Shown here: one piece after another, positions 24,980-33,321 of the stretch
How positions within the stretch are numbered: position 1 is the first letter of the stretch
How the letters are laid out: each line of letters opens with the position of its first letter
Assembly (NCBI RefSeq): GCF_003003055.1
Contig: NZ_PVTV01000012.1
Location: forward strand, 310,001 to 374,000
Source: Jezberella montanilacus
GTDB lineage: Bacteria; Pseudomonadota; Gammaproteobacteria; Burkholderiales; Burkholderiaceae_B
Direction of reading: 5' to 3'
DNA length: 64,000 bases
Notes under the pieces: model-generated
Databases searched by the model: none
Told to the model about the DNA's origin: nothing
The model's input: only the letters and a program-made list of their open reading frames with translations
Translations under genes and position numbers: made by a program

Positions 24980-25732
24980 ATGAGTCAAAAGAAACGAATT
25001 GTCATTATCGGTGCTACCTCAGCCATTGCTACCCATTGCGCAAGGCAATGGTTAGAGGGTAGTGAAGTAGATATGACGCTAGTCGGTCGAGATCTCGAAA
25101 AGCTTGAGCGCCTAGCGCAAGATTTGCGCGTGCGCAGTCAAAGCTCGCAGATTTCTGTTCGGCTTGGGGATTTTGAAACGCCTGCTGGCATTCAATTGAC
25201 TGTTGACAAGATATCCAGCGACGAACGTCTTGACATTGCATTGATTGCGCACGGGTCACTAAGCGACCAAGAACGCTGCCAAAATGATTTGACGCTATGC
25301 CAAAGCGAGCTGATGTTAAACGGTGTTTCGCCGGTTCTGTACGCTGAAGCGTTTGCTTCCAAGATGCTTGCGAACAATCACGGTACGGTTGCGGTCATTG
25401 GATCTGTTGCTGGTGACCGGGGTCGGCGATCAAATTATGTATACGGCGCAGCGAAAGGTTTGGTGACGAGATATATGCAGGGTCTACAACATAGACTGGT
25501 GGGCAGTGAGGTGAGAGCCGTCCTGATAAAGCCGGGCCCGACCGATACCCCCATGACGTTGGTCTTGAAAGAAAAAGGAGCAAAACTCGCCCCTGTCGAG
25601 GAAGTCGCTGCCGCGATTGTATCGAGCGTTGCGAAAGGGTCAGACCTTATTTACGCGCCCCAAAAGTGGAGGGTAATTATGATGATTATTCGACATTTGC
25701 CTAAGTTCATATTCAATAAGATGAATATTTAG
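24980..25732 (+). CDS. dprE2: Decaprenylphosphoryl-2-keto-ribose reductase (DprE2-like SDR)
   Basis: The classical SDR of 250 residues reduces the 2-keto intermediate from DprE1 to decaprenylphosphoryl-beta-D-arabinofuranose. It has I-G-A-T-S-A-I-A as the nucleotide-binding loop, G-S-V-A-G-D-R-G-R-R-S-N, which is characteristic of DprE2 proteins, and catalytic Y155-G-A-A-K159. The C-terminus is basic and hydrophobic, in line with work on a membrane lipid. It is coupled to dprE1 and convergent with the methyltransferase gene. Confidence 0.92.
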   Translation: MSQKKRIVIIGATSAIATHCARQWLEGSEVDMTLVGRDLEKLERLAQDLRVRSQSSQISVRLGDFETPAGIQLTVDKISSDERLDIALIAHGSLSDQERCQNDLTLCQSELMLNGVSPVLYAEAFASKMLANNHGTVAVIGSVAGDRGRRSNYVYGAAKGLVTRYMQGLQHRLVGSEVRAVLIKPGPTDTPMTLVLKEKGAKLAPVEEVAAAIVSSVAKGSDLIYAPQKWRVIMMIIRHLPKFIFNKMNI

Positions 25733-25759
25733 TGATTTCGATGCCGCAATGATTATTAG

Positions 25760-26686
25760 TTAGAAATAACGCTTCAATTTGCGCAAACTGTTTTGCATAA
25801 GCAGTAACTTAGGGGTTTCAAACACAAACCGCTTTACGCGCCGCGCGAACGGGATATATTTCAATATATTTAGCGAGGTAGACAATCGTCGCTCAGCCGT
25901 TGCGATTGAGGTGATTGTTTCAATTGGCGTATCTTTACTCCAATAGTCGACCGCATTGGACGTCACCCCCCCATTTGAAGTCGGTGAACTGTCAAAGCAT
26001 TTGCTGCGATCGATCGTAAAGCTGACGATTGATTCAAAAAAGCTGATCGAATAAATATACTTTTTGTAGATCAAACTTGAATGATCTAAGTTTGGAAAGC
26101 GAGCATTGATATTGTCGGCCAGTTTTTTAGCCCATTCTACAAATGAATATTTTGTTGGATAGCCGAATGGTTTCATGTAGCTCGTGTGGGTATCTTCAAC
26201 GACTAGTAACCCGCCATTTTTAACATTTGGGATGCAGTAGTGAGCAGTAACGATTTGTTGCTCGTAGGTATGGCCACCATCGTCCAAGACCACGTCTACC
26301 GTGCCGACTTTTTTAAAAAAATCATCCCAGAAAACGGGGTCACTCTGACTGCCAATGTGTATTTCAAAACCGTGACTTTCCCATTTTTTTGCTAATGGGT
26401 TGAGCTCAACGCCAATGATTCGGGCTTTTGGCCCAAAATAGTCACGCCACATAAAGAGCGAACCACCATTTAAAACACCGACTTCGACGAACGTTATCTC
26501 CTTACCTCGATATCGTTCAAAAAGGTCAGCATACACCTGGAAGTAGGAGGAATGCTTCAGAGAAAGGTATGGTGATTTTTTATAACTTTGGTAAACGTCG
26601 AGTTTGGCTAACTCATGATCAGGTGGAAAACCCGTAGGTACAATCTCATCATGTGCGGCAACTGGTCTTTGTTCATTGGTATTCAT
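25760..26686 (-). CDS. Class I SAM methyltransferase, MycE/rhamnosyl O-methyltransferase-like
   Basis: From ATG 26686 the protein has 308 residues. The middle contains Y-F-Q-V-Y-A-D-L-F-E-R-Y followed by F-V-E-V-G-V-L-N-G-G-S-L-F-M-W-R-D-Y-F, then I-I-G-V-E-L-N-P and V-D-V-V-L-D-D-G-G-H. This is the pattern of metal-dependent sugar O-methyltransferases such as MycE, where D-D-G-G-H gives a metal ligand and the catalytic histidine. The frame stays open to ATG 26776, but that extension looks unlike the family and lacks a ribosome-binding site. It probably methylates a hydroxyl on the finished sugar chain or on a nucleotide sugar. It is divergent from the next gene. Confidence 0.78.
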   Translation of the reverse strand: MNTNEQRPVAAHDEIVPTGFPPDHELAKLDVYQSYKKSPYLSLKHSSYFQVYADLFERYRGKEITFVEVGVLNGGSLFMWRDYFGPKARIIGVELNPLAKKWESHGFEIHIGSQSDPVFWDDFFKKVGTVDVVLDDGGHTYEQQIVTAHYCIPNVKNGGLLVVEDTHTSYMKPFGYPTKYSFVEWAKKLADNINARFPNLDHSSLIYKKYIYSISFFESIVSFTIDRSKCFDSSPTSNGGVTSNAVDYWSKDTPIETITSIATAERRLSTSLNILKYIPFARRVKRFVFETPKLLLMQNSLRKLKRYF

Positions 26687-26820
26687 GGCCACTGCGAACT
26701 CTCTCTTAACGGGCGGTTGACTGCGTGACTGATCGGATAAGGTTTGAATAAGTGCTCGATGAAACCTCACAACCATTTTAATATCTGTTCAGGGTCAGCC
26801 TCAAAATTTTAAGAATCCCC

Positions 26821-28398
26821 ATGCTACGTAACATTCAGTCGAGATTTTCTTTCATTGTTCCACTGAGCGGCAGTATCGCTTTATTTGCAATGTTGTTTAC
26901 GGCAACGCGATACGGGTTGGGCTTAAGCCCAGACTCTACTGCATATGTCAAAGCAGCTGATGGCTTGTTGAAAGGCTACGGTTGGGCCTTTGCCAGCGTC
27001 CAATGGCCACCCCTTTATTCACTTGTTCTGGCCATTTTTGGCTTTCCGTTTGGGGGTAATGTCTTCTTTGGCGCACGGTTGTTACATGCCCTTTTGATAG
27101 CAATTAATTTTATTTTAATCGCTCGACTACTGATGCAATATGCTACGTTCAGGCCCCTTGTGTCATACGTGCTGGCATTTTTAATTAGTCTGCATGAGGT
27201 GCTTCTGTGGGTTGACTTTTACGTCTGGAGTGAACCTCTTCTTATCATCTTTGTTTTATTGGACTTGCTTCTAATACGCGTTTTGCTGGTGAAGCAGTCA
27301 AGTAAAATCGACGTGATCGAATTAGGTTTGATTGGTCTTGCCATCATGGCTGTGATGACCCGATACATCGGTATCAATGTCGCTTTGATCAATATGGTCG
27401 TTGTGTTCGCATTGACGAAATCATCAAATATCTGGATAAAGTTAATACGCTCAGGGTGTCAGGTCGTTGTCCCAGCGATCTTAATGATGTTGTGGCTATC
27501 GGGCCATCAGGCGATCGATGACAACAGCGCAATCGTACGAACTTTGCAATATCCTGAAATCAACACGGCTAAATTCGTCATCGGCCTGGAGAATTTTGGT
27601 CGATGGCTGTATCCATCGTCGAGTAAGTTTCCAGGGTTAATTCCAGATGGGCTTTTGATGGCTACTGGCTTGGCGCTATTGCTCGCTATTTTGTTATCGG
27701 TCGCGCCGTTCGTACGACTGTTGCTGCCAAATAGCTTAAAAGAGCAGTGCCTTAATACTCGTTCTAACAGATCGAAAATATTAAGAGGCTGCGCAGGAGT
27801 TTTCATTATTTTCTATTTGTCGTTTCTTGCTTTCATTATGTGTTGTTACGACAAAAAAGTTTTTTTTGATAATAGGTTTTTGTCACCAATATTTATCCCG
27901 ACTTTGCTAATTGTTTTGGGATCTATTCCAAGCCTGAGTTGGAAATGGCTAAAGAACTCATTGATATTCTTGAGTATCATTATTCTTAGTTGTACATATT
28001 TTTATCTGAGGGCATGGTTACTCATCAACTATTTCGATGGCGTCGAAATAAACTCAAGATCAAATATCAATAAAGCAGTGTACGCAAAGACGAAAGCGTA
28101 TCCTCCAACCTGCCAAGTTTATGCAGATGAACCTTGGAACATTGTTTTGTACTTCGATACTAAGGTTCGGTGGTTGCCAAGACAAATTCTATTTGGCACC
28201 GGGTTTGTAAACTCAGCGTATGAGTCTGAGGTACAAGCAATGAAGGGTGATGCGCAAATCGTATTAATAGAAAAGCGAGACGATCCGCTCGTCGCAACCT
28301 TGGACTCGTCGCTTGATTTCGAGAGAGTATACGAGGGCGTTGACGGCCTTGTTTGGGTCAATCGCACGATTGATCAAAGCGTATGTATAAAAAAGTAA
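26821..28398 (+). CDS. Integral membrane glycosyltransferase (GT-C, GT39/ArnT-like)
   Basis: The 525-residue polytopic protein has an early periplasmic loop L-S-P-D-S-T-A-Y-V with the conserved acid of GT-C enzymes, then S-V-Q-W-P-P-L-Y-S-L and W-S-E-P-L-L-I, followed by M-T-R-Y-I-G-I. This order is seen in ArnT/PMT-type transferases that use polyprenyl-phosphate sugars. The C-terminal 130 residues form a soluble periplasmic domain. It starts 45 bases after the divergent methyltransferase frame and is followed by the acyltransferase gene 53 bases later. Substrate unknown. Confidence 0.72.
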   Translation: MLRNIQSRFSFIVPLSGSIALFAMLFTATRYGLGLSPDSTAYVKAADGLLKGYGWAFASVQWPPLYSLVLAIFGFPFGGNVFFGARLLHALLIAINFILIARLLMQYATFRPLVSYVLAFLISLHEVLLWVDFYVWSEPLLIIFVLLDLLLIRVLLVKQSSKIDVIELGLIGLAIMAVMTRYIGINVALINMVVVFALTKSSNIWIKLIRSGCQVVVPAILMMLWLSGHQAIDDNSAIVRTLQYPEINTAKFVIGLENFGRWLYPSSSKFPGLIPDGLLMATGLALLLAILLSVAPFVRLLLPNSLKEQCLNTRSNRSKILRGCAGVFIIFYLSFLAFIMCCYDKKVFFDNRFLSPIFIPTLLIVLGSIPSLSWKWLKNSLIFLSIIILSCTYFYLRAWLLINYFDGVEINSRSNINKAVYAKTKAYPPTCQVYADEPWNIVLYFDTKVRWLPRQILFGTGFVNSAYESEVQAMKGDAQIVLIEKRDDPLVATLDSSLDFERVYEGVDGLVWVNRTIDQSVCIKK

Positions 28399-28450
28399 CC
28401 AAGCTTTCAAAATAACAAGTATTCCTCAAATAGCTCGATATGTTTGAATC

Positions 28451-30388
28451 ATGTCCGAACCTCGCCCGTATTTAAGCGAAGCTGATATCCCAGAAAGCTA
28501 TCGAGCTGACATCGACGGTTTGCGCGCTATCGCTGTTTTAGCTGTAGTAGGATTTCACGCATTTCCCGGACGAATACAGGGCGGCTTCGTCGGTGTTGAT
28601 ATCTTTTTTGTGATTTCAGGCTTTCTGATTTCAAAATTTATTTTTAAAGCTCTAGATCAAAAAAGTTTCAACTTCATCGATTTTTATTCTCGTCGTGTCC
28701 GACGATTATTCCCAGCACTGTCGCTGATTCTTTTGTCTTGCCTTGTCGCCGGCTGGTTTCTCGAGTTACCTAAGGAATACGCACAATTGGGCAAACATGT
28801 GTCGACGGGCGCGGCGTTTGTGTCTAACTTAACCCTTTGGCAAGAGGCAGGGTACTTTGATCCAGTCAGCCACTCCAAGCCACTACTTCACCTTTGGAGT
28901 CTGGGTATCGAAGAGCAGTTCTATATTTTTTATCCTTTAGTACTGTATCTGATAGGTCACTTGAGCAAAGCTCGAGGACGGCCCTTATTGTTGCTGACAT
29001 TGGCTTCTTTTGTCCTGAGTGTTTTTCAGATTGGTGCAGATACGTCTGCGGCTTTCTATTCGCCTTTGACTAGATTTTGGGAGCTGAGCGTTGGAGGGTT
29101 GCTTGTGCTTGCCCAAAGTCATCACGACTTGGCGAAATGCTCACTGTCTCGGCTCGTTAAAAACAGTATGTCGATTATCGGGCTCGCAGCCATTGTTCTG
29201 TCCCTGGTACTTTTATCACCTAACTCTGTTTTCCCCGGGTGGTGGGCGATATTGCCTGTTGGCGGGACAGCCGCACTGCTCTGGGCCGGTTCGGATGCGA
29301 TTATTAATAAGCACCTTTTATCTCATCGTGCGCTTGTTCTGGTCGGGTTGCTTAGCTATCCCTTATATCTTTGGCATTGGCCGCTATTAACTTTTGCACA
29401 AATCGACGCCAGTGAGCCGCTCAGTCGAAGTATCCGAGTAGCGATCGTTTTGATTTCGATGGTTGCGGCATGGGTCACATACAAGTATGTTGAACAACCT
29501 ATACGACGACGGCAGCTGTCAGTCGGCCTAACGACCACGCTGCTGACCGCAATTGCGTCAATTGGATTGGCAGGCCTCATCATCTATTTGTTGCAAGGGA
29601 TTCCGTCGCGAATGCCACCCATCATTCAGCAGTTATCAGCGATTGAGTTTGATCACAGCATTCAAACCCGAGTCGGTACTTGCTTTCTCGTGGATGGTCA
29701 GACAGCACAGGACTTTTCTAAGTGCAACGACAATCCCGTCGAAGGCAGGCAATTTGCTTTGTTAATCGGAGACTCGCACGCGTCACATTTATATCCAGGG
29801 TTACGTAAGCGTTTTGGTGAAAAAGTGAATATTATTCAGAGGACTGCCGGGGGCTGCCCTCCGATATTTGACGTGGAATCAAGGTCAATGGGGGGCCGTC
29901 TTTGCGACGAGGTTATTCAATATGCAAAACGGTGGGTCTCTCAAAATAAACCGCAGATTGTTATTCTTTCGGCGAATTGGTTATTTTATGAATCGAGAGA
30001 TCTCAGTCAAACTGTCGCTTCGCTTCGGTCTAGCGGCGTAGAGAAGATTGTTGTCGTCGGGCCGGTTCCCCAGTGGCACGACAGTTTGCTTAAACAAATC
30101 TATCGACACTATAGAGAGTCTCAACAGCCTGCGGTACCGCGGAAAATGTCACTGGGATTAAATCCACAGGTTGTCCAAGTAGATGAGCAAATCGCCATGA
30201 CTGCCGCATCCTTGAGTATTGACTACATATCACCTCGACAACTTCTGTGTGATGAGCAAGGGTGTTTGACTAGATATGGCGAATCGCTTGATACATTGAT
30301 GACATGGGACTACGGGCACCTAACGAATGGCGCGTCCCAGTACTTAGTCTCAAAGTTTGCTGATATTGTTGGGCAGCCTAATCAATAG
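28451..30388 (+). CDS. O-acetyltransferase, acyltransferase 3 domain plus SGNH domain (OafA-like)
   Basis: Residues 15-370 are an acyltransferase-3 membrane domain: A-D-I-D-G-L-R-A-I-A-V with R25 and H36, F-V-G-V-D-I-F-F-V-I-S-G-F, and L-H-L-W-S-L-G-I-E-E-Q-F. Residues 430-645 are a periplasmic SGNH domain with L-I-G-D-S-H-A-S-H (S442) and the closing D620-Y-G-H623 pair. Proteins of this two-domain kind acetylate O-antigen, peptidoglycan or capsule sugars: the membrane domain brings the acetyl group and the SGNH domain transfers it. Length (645) is normal. The acceptor here is presumably the polysaccharide of this locus. Confidence 0.9.
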   Translation: MSEPRPYLSEADIPESYRADIDGLRAIAVLAVVGFHAFPGRIQGGFVGVDIFFVISGFLISKFIFKALDQKSFNFIDFYSRRVRRLFPALSLILLSCLVAGWFLELPKEYAQLGKHVSTGAAFVSNLTLWQEAGYFDPVSHSKPLLHLWSLGIEEQFYIFYPLVLYLIGHLSKARGRPLLLLTLASFVLSVFQIGADTSAAFYSPLTRFWELSVGGLLVLAQSHHDLAKCSLSRLVKNSMSIIGLAAIVLSLVLLSPNSVFPGWWAILPVGGTAALLWAGSDAIINKHLLSHRALVLVGLLSYPLYLWHWPLLTFAQIDASEPLSRSIRVAIVLISMVAAWVTYKYVEQPIRRRQLSVGLTTTLLTAIASIGLAGLIIYLLQGIPSRMPPIIQQLSAIEFDHSIQTRVGTCFLVDGQTAQDFSKCNDNPVEGRQFALLIGDSHASHLYPGLRKRFGEKVNIIQRTAGGCPPIFDVESRSMGGRLCDEVIQYAKRWVSQNKPQIVILSANWLFYESRDLSQTVASLRSSGVEKIVVVGPVPQWHDSLLKQIYRHYRESQQPAVPRKMSLGLNPQVVQVDEQIAMTAASLSIDYISPRQLLCDEQGCLTRYGESLDTLMTWDYGHLTNGASQYLVSKFADIVGQPNQ

Positions 30389-30421
30389 CAATGGTACGGT
30401 CAGACCCGCACTTTAGCGAAC

Positions 30422-32080
30422 TTATTGGCGGACGAGCCCTTTGATTCGATACAAGTTTTGTATTTCTGTGCTCAACAGTTTTTCGAGCTCAAATTTATGT
30501 AGTTGATCAAACTCGGGGGAAATCAAAAGAACATCCCTATTTTGTGCGATGAGCTCATTAATGGTCGTGCGCAGCCCATCTTCGGTCAACTCACCGATAC
30601 CGGGTACGTGCAGTCTTTTATTAAAAATATCGAAATGCAGAAAATTTGGGGTAACTTGCTTCATTCTTAATTCCATTTCTGGCACCAACAACATGCCGAA
30701 CCATTCTGCACATTCAATAAAGTTGCAGTTGAATGCGCCAACAAGGACTGGATTTTTGTATTTTTTTAACTCGTTATTGATTGCTTCATAAGAACGCTGA
30801 CCTTTGTTTTGGTTTTTTGCGAGCGTAGAAGTTGCTTCTGTAAAGGACACGAGCGATATGGTTAAGACGCAGACAAACCAAATGACGCTGATCCAGTGTT
30901 TCGTCTCACCTTGTATCCGAAAGAAAGCTAGATTGTTGATGACCCAGGCGCCACCCAAGATAGCGAAGGGTAAAGCAGGGATCATGTAAGTTACACCAGG
31001 GTGTTTTGCGACCATGACTGTCTGTGCCGACATAATCAGCACCAAGACAACGGGCACTCTTAAATCTATGCGGTCTGTGCTTTCAGGTAAGTTCGCGCTA
31101 ATGTTTTGCCGATCTTGAACGAGCCAATGTCTAGCTAGACTGAGAACCACGATAGTGACTAAAAAAATGAGTGTGTAATAGTAAAGTTCAAAATTGCGTG
31201 CTAACCAGCTGAGCGCCATACTGAACTGATGTGAGTCTATCAAGCCGCGCGACCCTTCTCCATGAGCGCCAGAGTGGCTAAGCACTTGATAAAACCATGA
31301 AAACATTGATGGCAAGCGTTCAAATATAGGTGCGACACCTATGAGCCAGCCGATCACTGCAAAAATAAAGGCCCTCAAAATGACTGAGGACGGTTTGAAT
31401 AAAAACAGTATGGCGAGGATCGGCAAAAAGGTAATTTTTGTTGCGACTCCGATGCCGCACAGCAGGCCTGCAGCTGGGTAACTTTCCAGAGAGTCCTTTT
31501 CTGTCGACTTGTCCTTGCAGAAGATGATGGGCGTCATTACCCCCAGAAGGGTAATCACAATGGGTATTAGCAGTGCCTCTGGTGTTGGAAAAACCAGATT
31601 TGGCACGACAGCTGGAAACAAAAGTGGTGATAACTGGCAGCCGATTGAGAGCAGGTAACTACCAGTGACTCGATAAACTCGTGTACCGAGATAGTAAATA
31701 GCTGCACCAGACAGTAGCAGCAAAACAAAACTGACTGATCCTAAGTAAAGCTCTGGATGCAAGAGTGCTGAATCAAATATCCCATAGGTTTCAAGCCCGG
31801 CAACTTGCATTAACGCCCATAGGGTAGCAGTCGTGCACGCGATTAGTGACTGTAATGGTGTCCCAGGATGATCGGTATGGTAGGGTGCGTGTCCCCGCAA
31901 GATGTCGATGCCAGCGAATAAATATTGATAGGCTGGATCTTGACCGTGCGCGGTATGACTGTTTATGTGTAAGGGGTACATTTTGCTGAGCAAAAGTAGT
32001 CCACATAAAACAGTAAGGCCGCTGCACAAAAAAAATAAATAAGCTTCCTTCTTCTCGGGAAGTTGTTTTGATTTACTCAC
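30422..32080 (-). CDS. Integral membrane glycosyltransferase (GT-C type), paralog B
   Basis: The 552-residue polytopic protein is a paralog of the protein at 19332-20936. It shares D-P-A-Y-Q-Y-L, G-H-A-P-Y-H-T-D-H-P-G-T-P-L-Q, a later L-L-C-G-I-G-V-A-T-K-I-T-F segment, and a soluble C-terminal tail. The frame is open from ATG 32131, which would overlap the preceding gene by 37 bases. GTG 32080, 15 bases after that gene's stop, leaves about 12 residues before the first membrane segment, as in paralog A, and is preferred. It is the last gene of a four-gene minus-strand operon. It probably uses a polyprenyl-phosphate sugar at the periplasmic face. Confidence 0.75.
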   Translation of the reverse strand: MSKSKQLPEKKEAYLFFLCSGLTVLCGLLLLSKMYPLHINSHTAHGQDPAYQYLFAGIDILRGHAPYHTDHPGTPLQSLIACTTATLWALMQVAGLETYGIFDSALLHPELYLGSVSFVLLLLSGAAIYYLGTRVYRVTGSYLLSIGCQLSPLLFPAVVPNLVFPTPEALLIPIVITLLGVMTPIIFCKDKSTEKDSLESYPAAGLLCGIGVATKITFLPILAILFLFKPSSVILRAFIFAVIGWLIGVAPIFERLPSMFSWFYQVLSHSGAHGEGSRGLIDSHQFSMALSWLARNFELYYYTLIFLVTIVVLSLARHWLVQDRQNISANLPESTDRIDLRVPVVLVLIMSAQTVMVAKHPGVTYMIPALPFAILGGAWVINNLAFFRIQGETKHWISVIWFVCVLTISLVSFTEATSTLAKNQNKGQRSYEAINNELKKYKNPVLVGAFNCNFIECAEWFGMLLVPEMELRMKQVTPNFLHFDIFNKRLHVPGIGELTEDGLRTTINELIAQNRDVLLISPEFDQLHKFELEKLLSTEIQNLYRIKGLVRQ

Positions 32081-32094
32081 AGTTCTAATCCAAG

Positions 32095-33321
32095 CTAAGC
32101 GGCTAGCATTTTCTCCAGTTGGGTGACGCAAACCTCTTTTGCGAAGTGCGTCATGGCATAATTTTGCCCTGATTGTCCTAGTTGTTGCAAATTATTGTCG
32201 CTCGAAATGAGCGTTTTCATGGCGTCGATACACGCTTGAGTATTTGATGAGTCTGCAGACACCCCGCACTGAGCATCAATGATCAACTGATGCCCGTCAC
32301 TTGCCAATTGCAAGAACGCAGCAACGGGTAACCCAGCGGCCATATGCCCTAAAACCTTACCGGGCACCACTGGTGTTTTGTTTTGCGGGCTAAGGCACAC
32401 CAAACCAATCGTGCAGGCATCCAGTAACTTCGGATAAGCCTCGCGCGACACAAAGCCTTCAAACCGTACGTTGCTCAAGCCTTTGCTTTGTGCCAAGGCT
32501 TGCAATCGTTGCTTTTCTTTACCATCCCCGACTAACAAAAACAGCAAGTCGGTTTGATCTTGCATTTGCTCGGCAATATTCAAAATCAAATCAAGATACT
32601 GCGACGGCCCCATCACCCCCGCAAACACGGCGACATTGCGATGGGTGATTCCCCATTTAGTTCGATAGTCGTGTGTCGGATCATTCGTTTCACCGCTTGC
32701 GTTGGTGTGATGATCAATATCGACCCAGTTGTGCAAGATCTTAAGGTGACCGCTGATGCCAGGATGCTCGTTTTCGAGGACAGCCCGATTACCTTCAGAA
32801 TGCACCGTAACGACGTCTGCAGTTTGATAGGCGTGCTTCTCAAGCGCTTTGAATAATTTGATTTGAAGAGGACTGCGCAAAATGCCCAAGTCAATCGCAT
32901 TTTGCGGGAACAAATCCTGAACGTTTAGCAGATAGCGAACACCCCGCTTTCTCAGCGCACTACCGACCAGAGCTAGCGGCAGAGGGGGGCTGTAGACCAC
33001 AACTGCGTCTGGCTTGATTCTGTACTGTTTAAGTTTACGCAGAAACTGCCAGGGCATGATCAACTGCGCTAAGCCTCGCAGGATGTAATTGACGTTATGG
33101 TGTGGCAGCGTCTTGACCCGAATGACGCGAATGTCGCCTTCAAGTTCTGACTCGTCAAAGGTGCGCAGCGTGACGTTTTGATCGAGATTGTATTCAGGCC
33201 AGGTGGTGATCACGGTGACCTTGTGCCCGCGAGCCGAAAGCTCTTGCGCCAATTCAAGCATCAAGTGTGACGCTGAGCGGATCTCAGGGGGGTAAGAGTC
33301 TGTGACCAGCAGAATGTTCAC
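32095..33321 (-). CDS. Glycosyltransferase family 4, WbuB/WcaI-like
   Basis: The 408-residue GT-B enzyme starts MNILLVTDSYPPEIRSASH, a typical GT4 N-terminus with the glycine/acceptor loop. It then has V-V-Y-S-P-P-L-P-L, L-L-N-V-Q-D-L-F-P-Q-N-A, and in the second half V-F-A-G-V-M-G-P-S-Q-Y-L-D and P-V-V-P-G-K-V-L-G-H-M-A-A-G-L-P-V. The N-V-Q-D-L-F-P signature is shared with WbuB and WcaI, which transfer N-acetyl-L-fucosamine or fucose in O-antigen and colanic acid. The ATG overlaps the stop of the two-domain oxidoreductase gene (ATGA), so the pair is coupled. Donor unknown. Confidence 0.85.
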   Translation of the reverse strand: MNILLVTDSYPPEIRSASHLMLELAQELSARGHKVTVITTWPEYNLDQNVTLRTFDESELEGDIRVIRVKTLPHHNVNYILRGLAQLIMPWQFLRKLKQYRIKPDAVVVYSPPLPLALVGSALRKRGVRYLLNVQDLFPQNAIDLGILRSPLQIKLFKALEKHAYQTADVVTVHSEGNRAVLENEHPGISGHLKILHNWVDIDHHTNASGETNDPTHDYRTKWGITHRNVAVFAGVMGPSQYLDLILNIAEQMQDQTDLLFLLVGDGKEKQRLQALAQSKGLSNVRFEGFVSREAYPKLLDACTIGLVCLSPQNKTPVVPGKVLGHMAAGLPVAAFLQLASDGHQLIIDAQCGVSADSSNTQACIDAMKTLISSDNNLQQLGQSGQNYAMTHFAKEVCVTQLEKMLAA

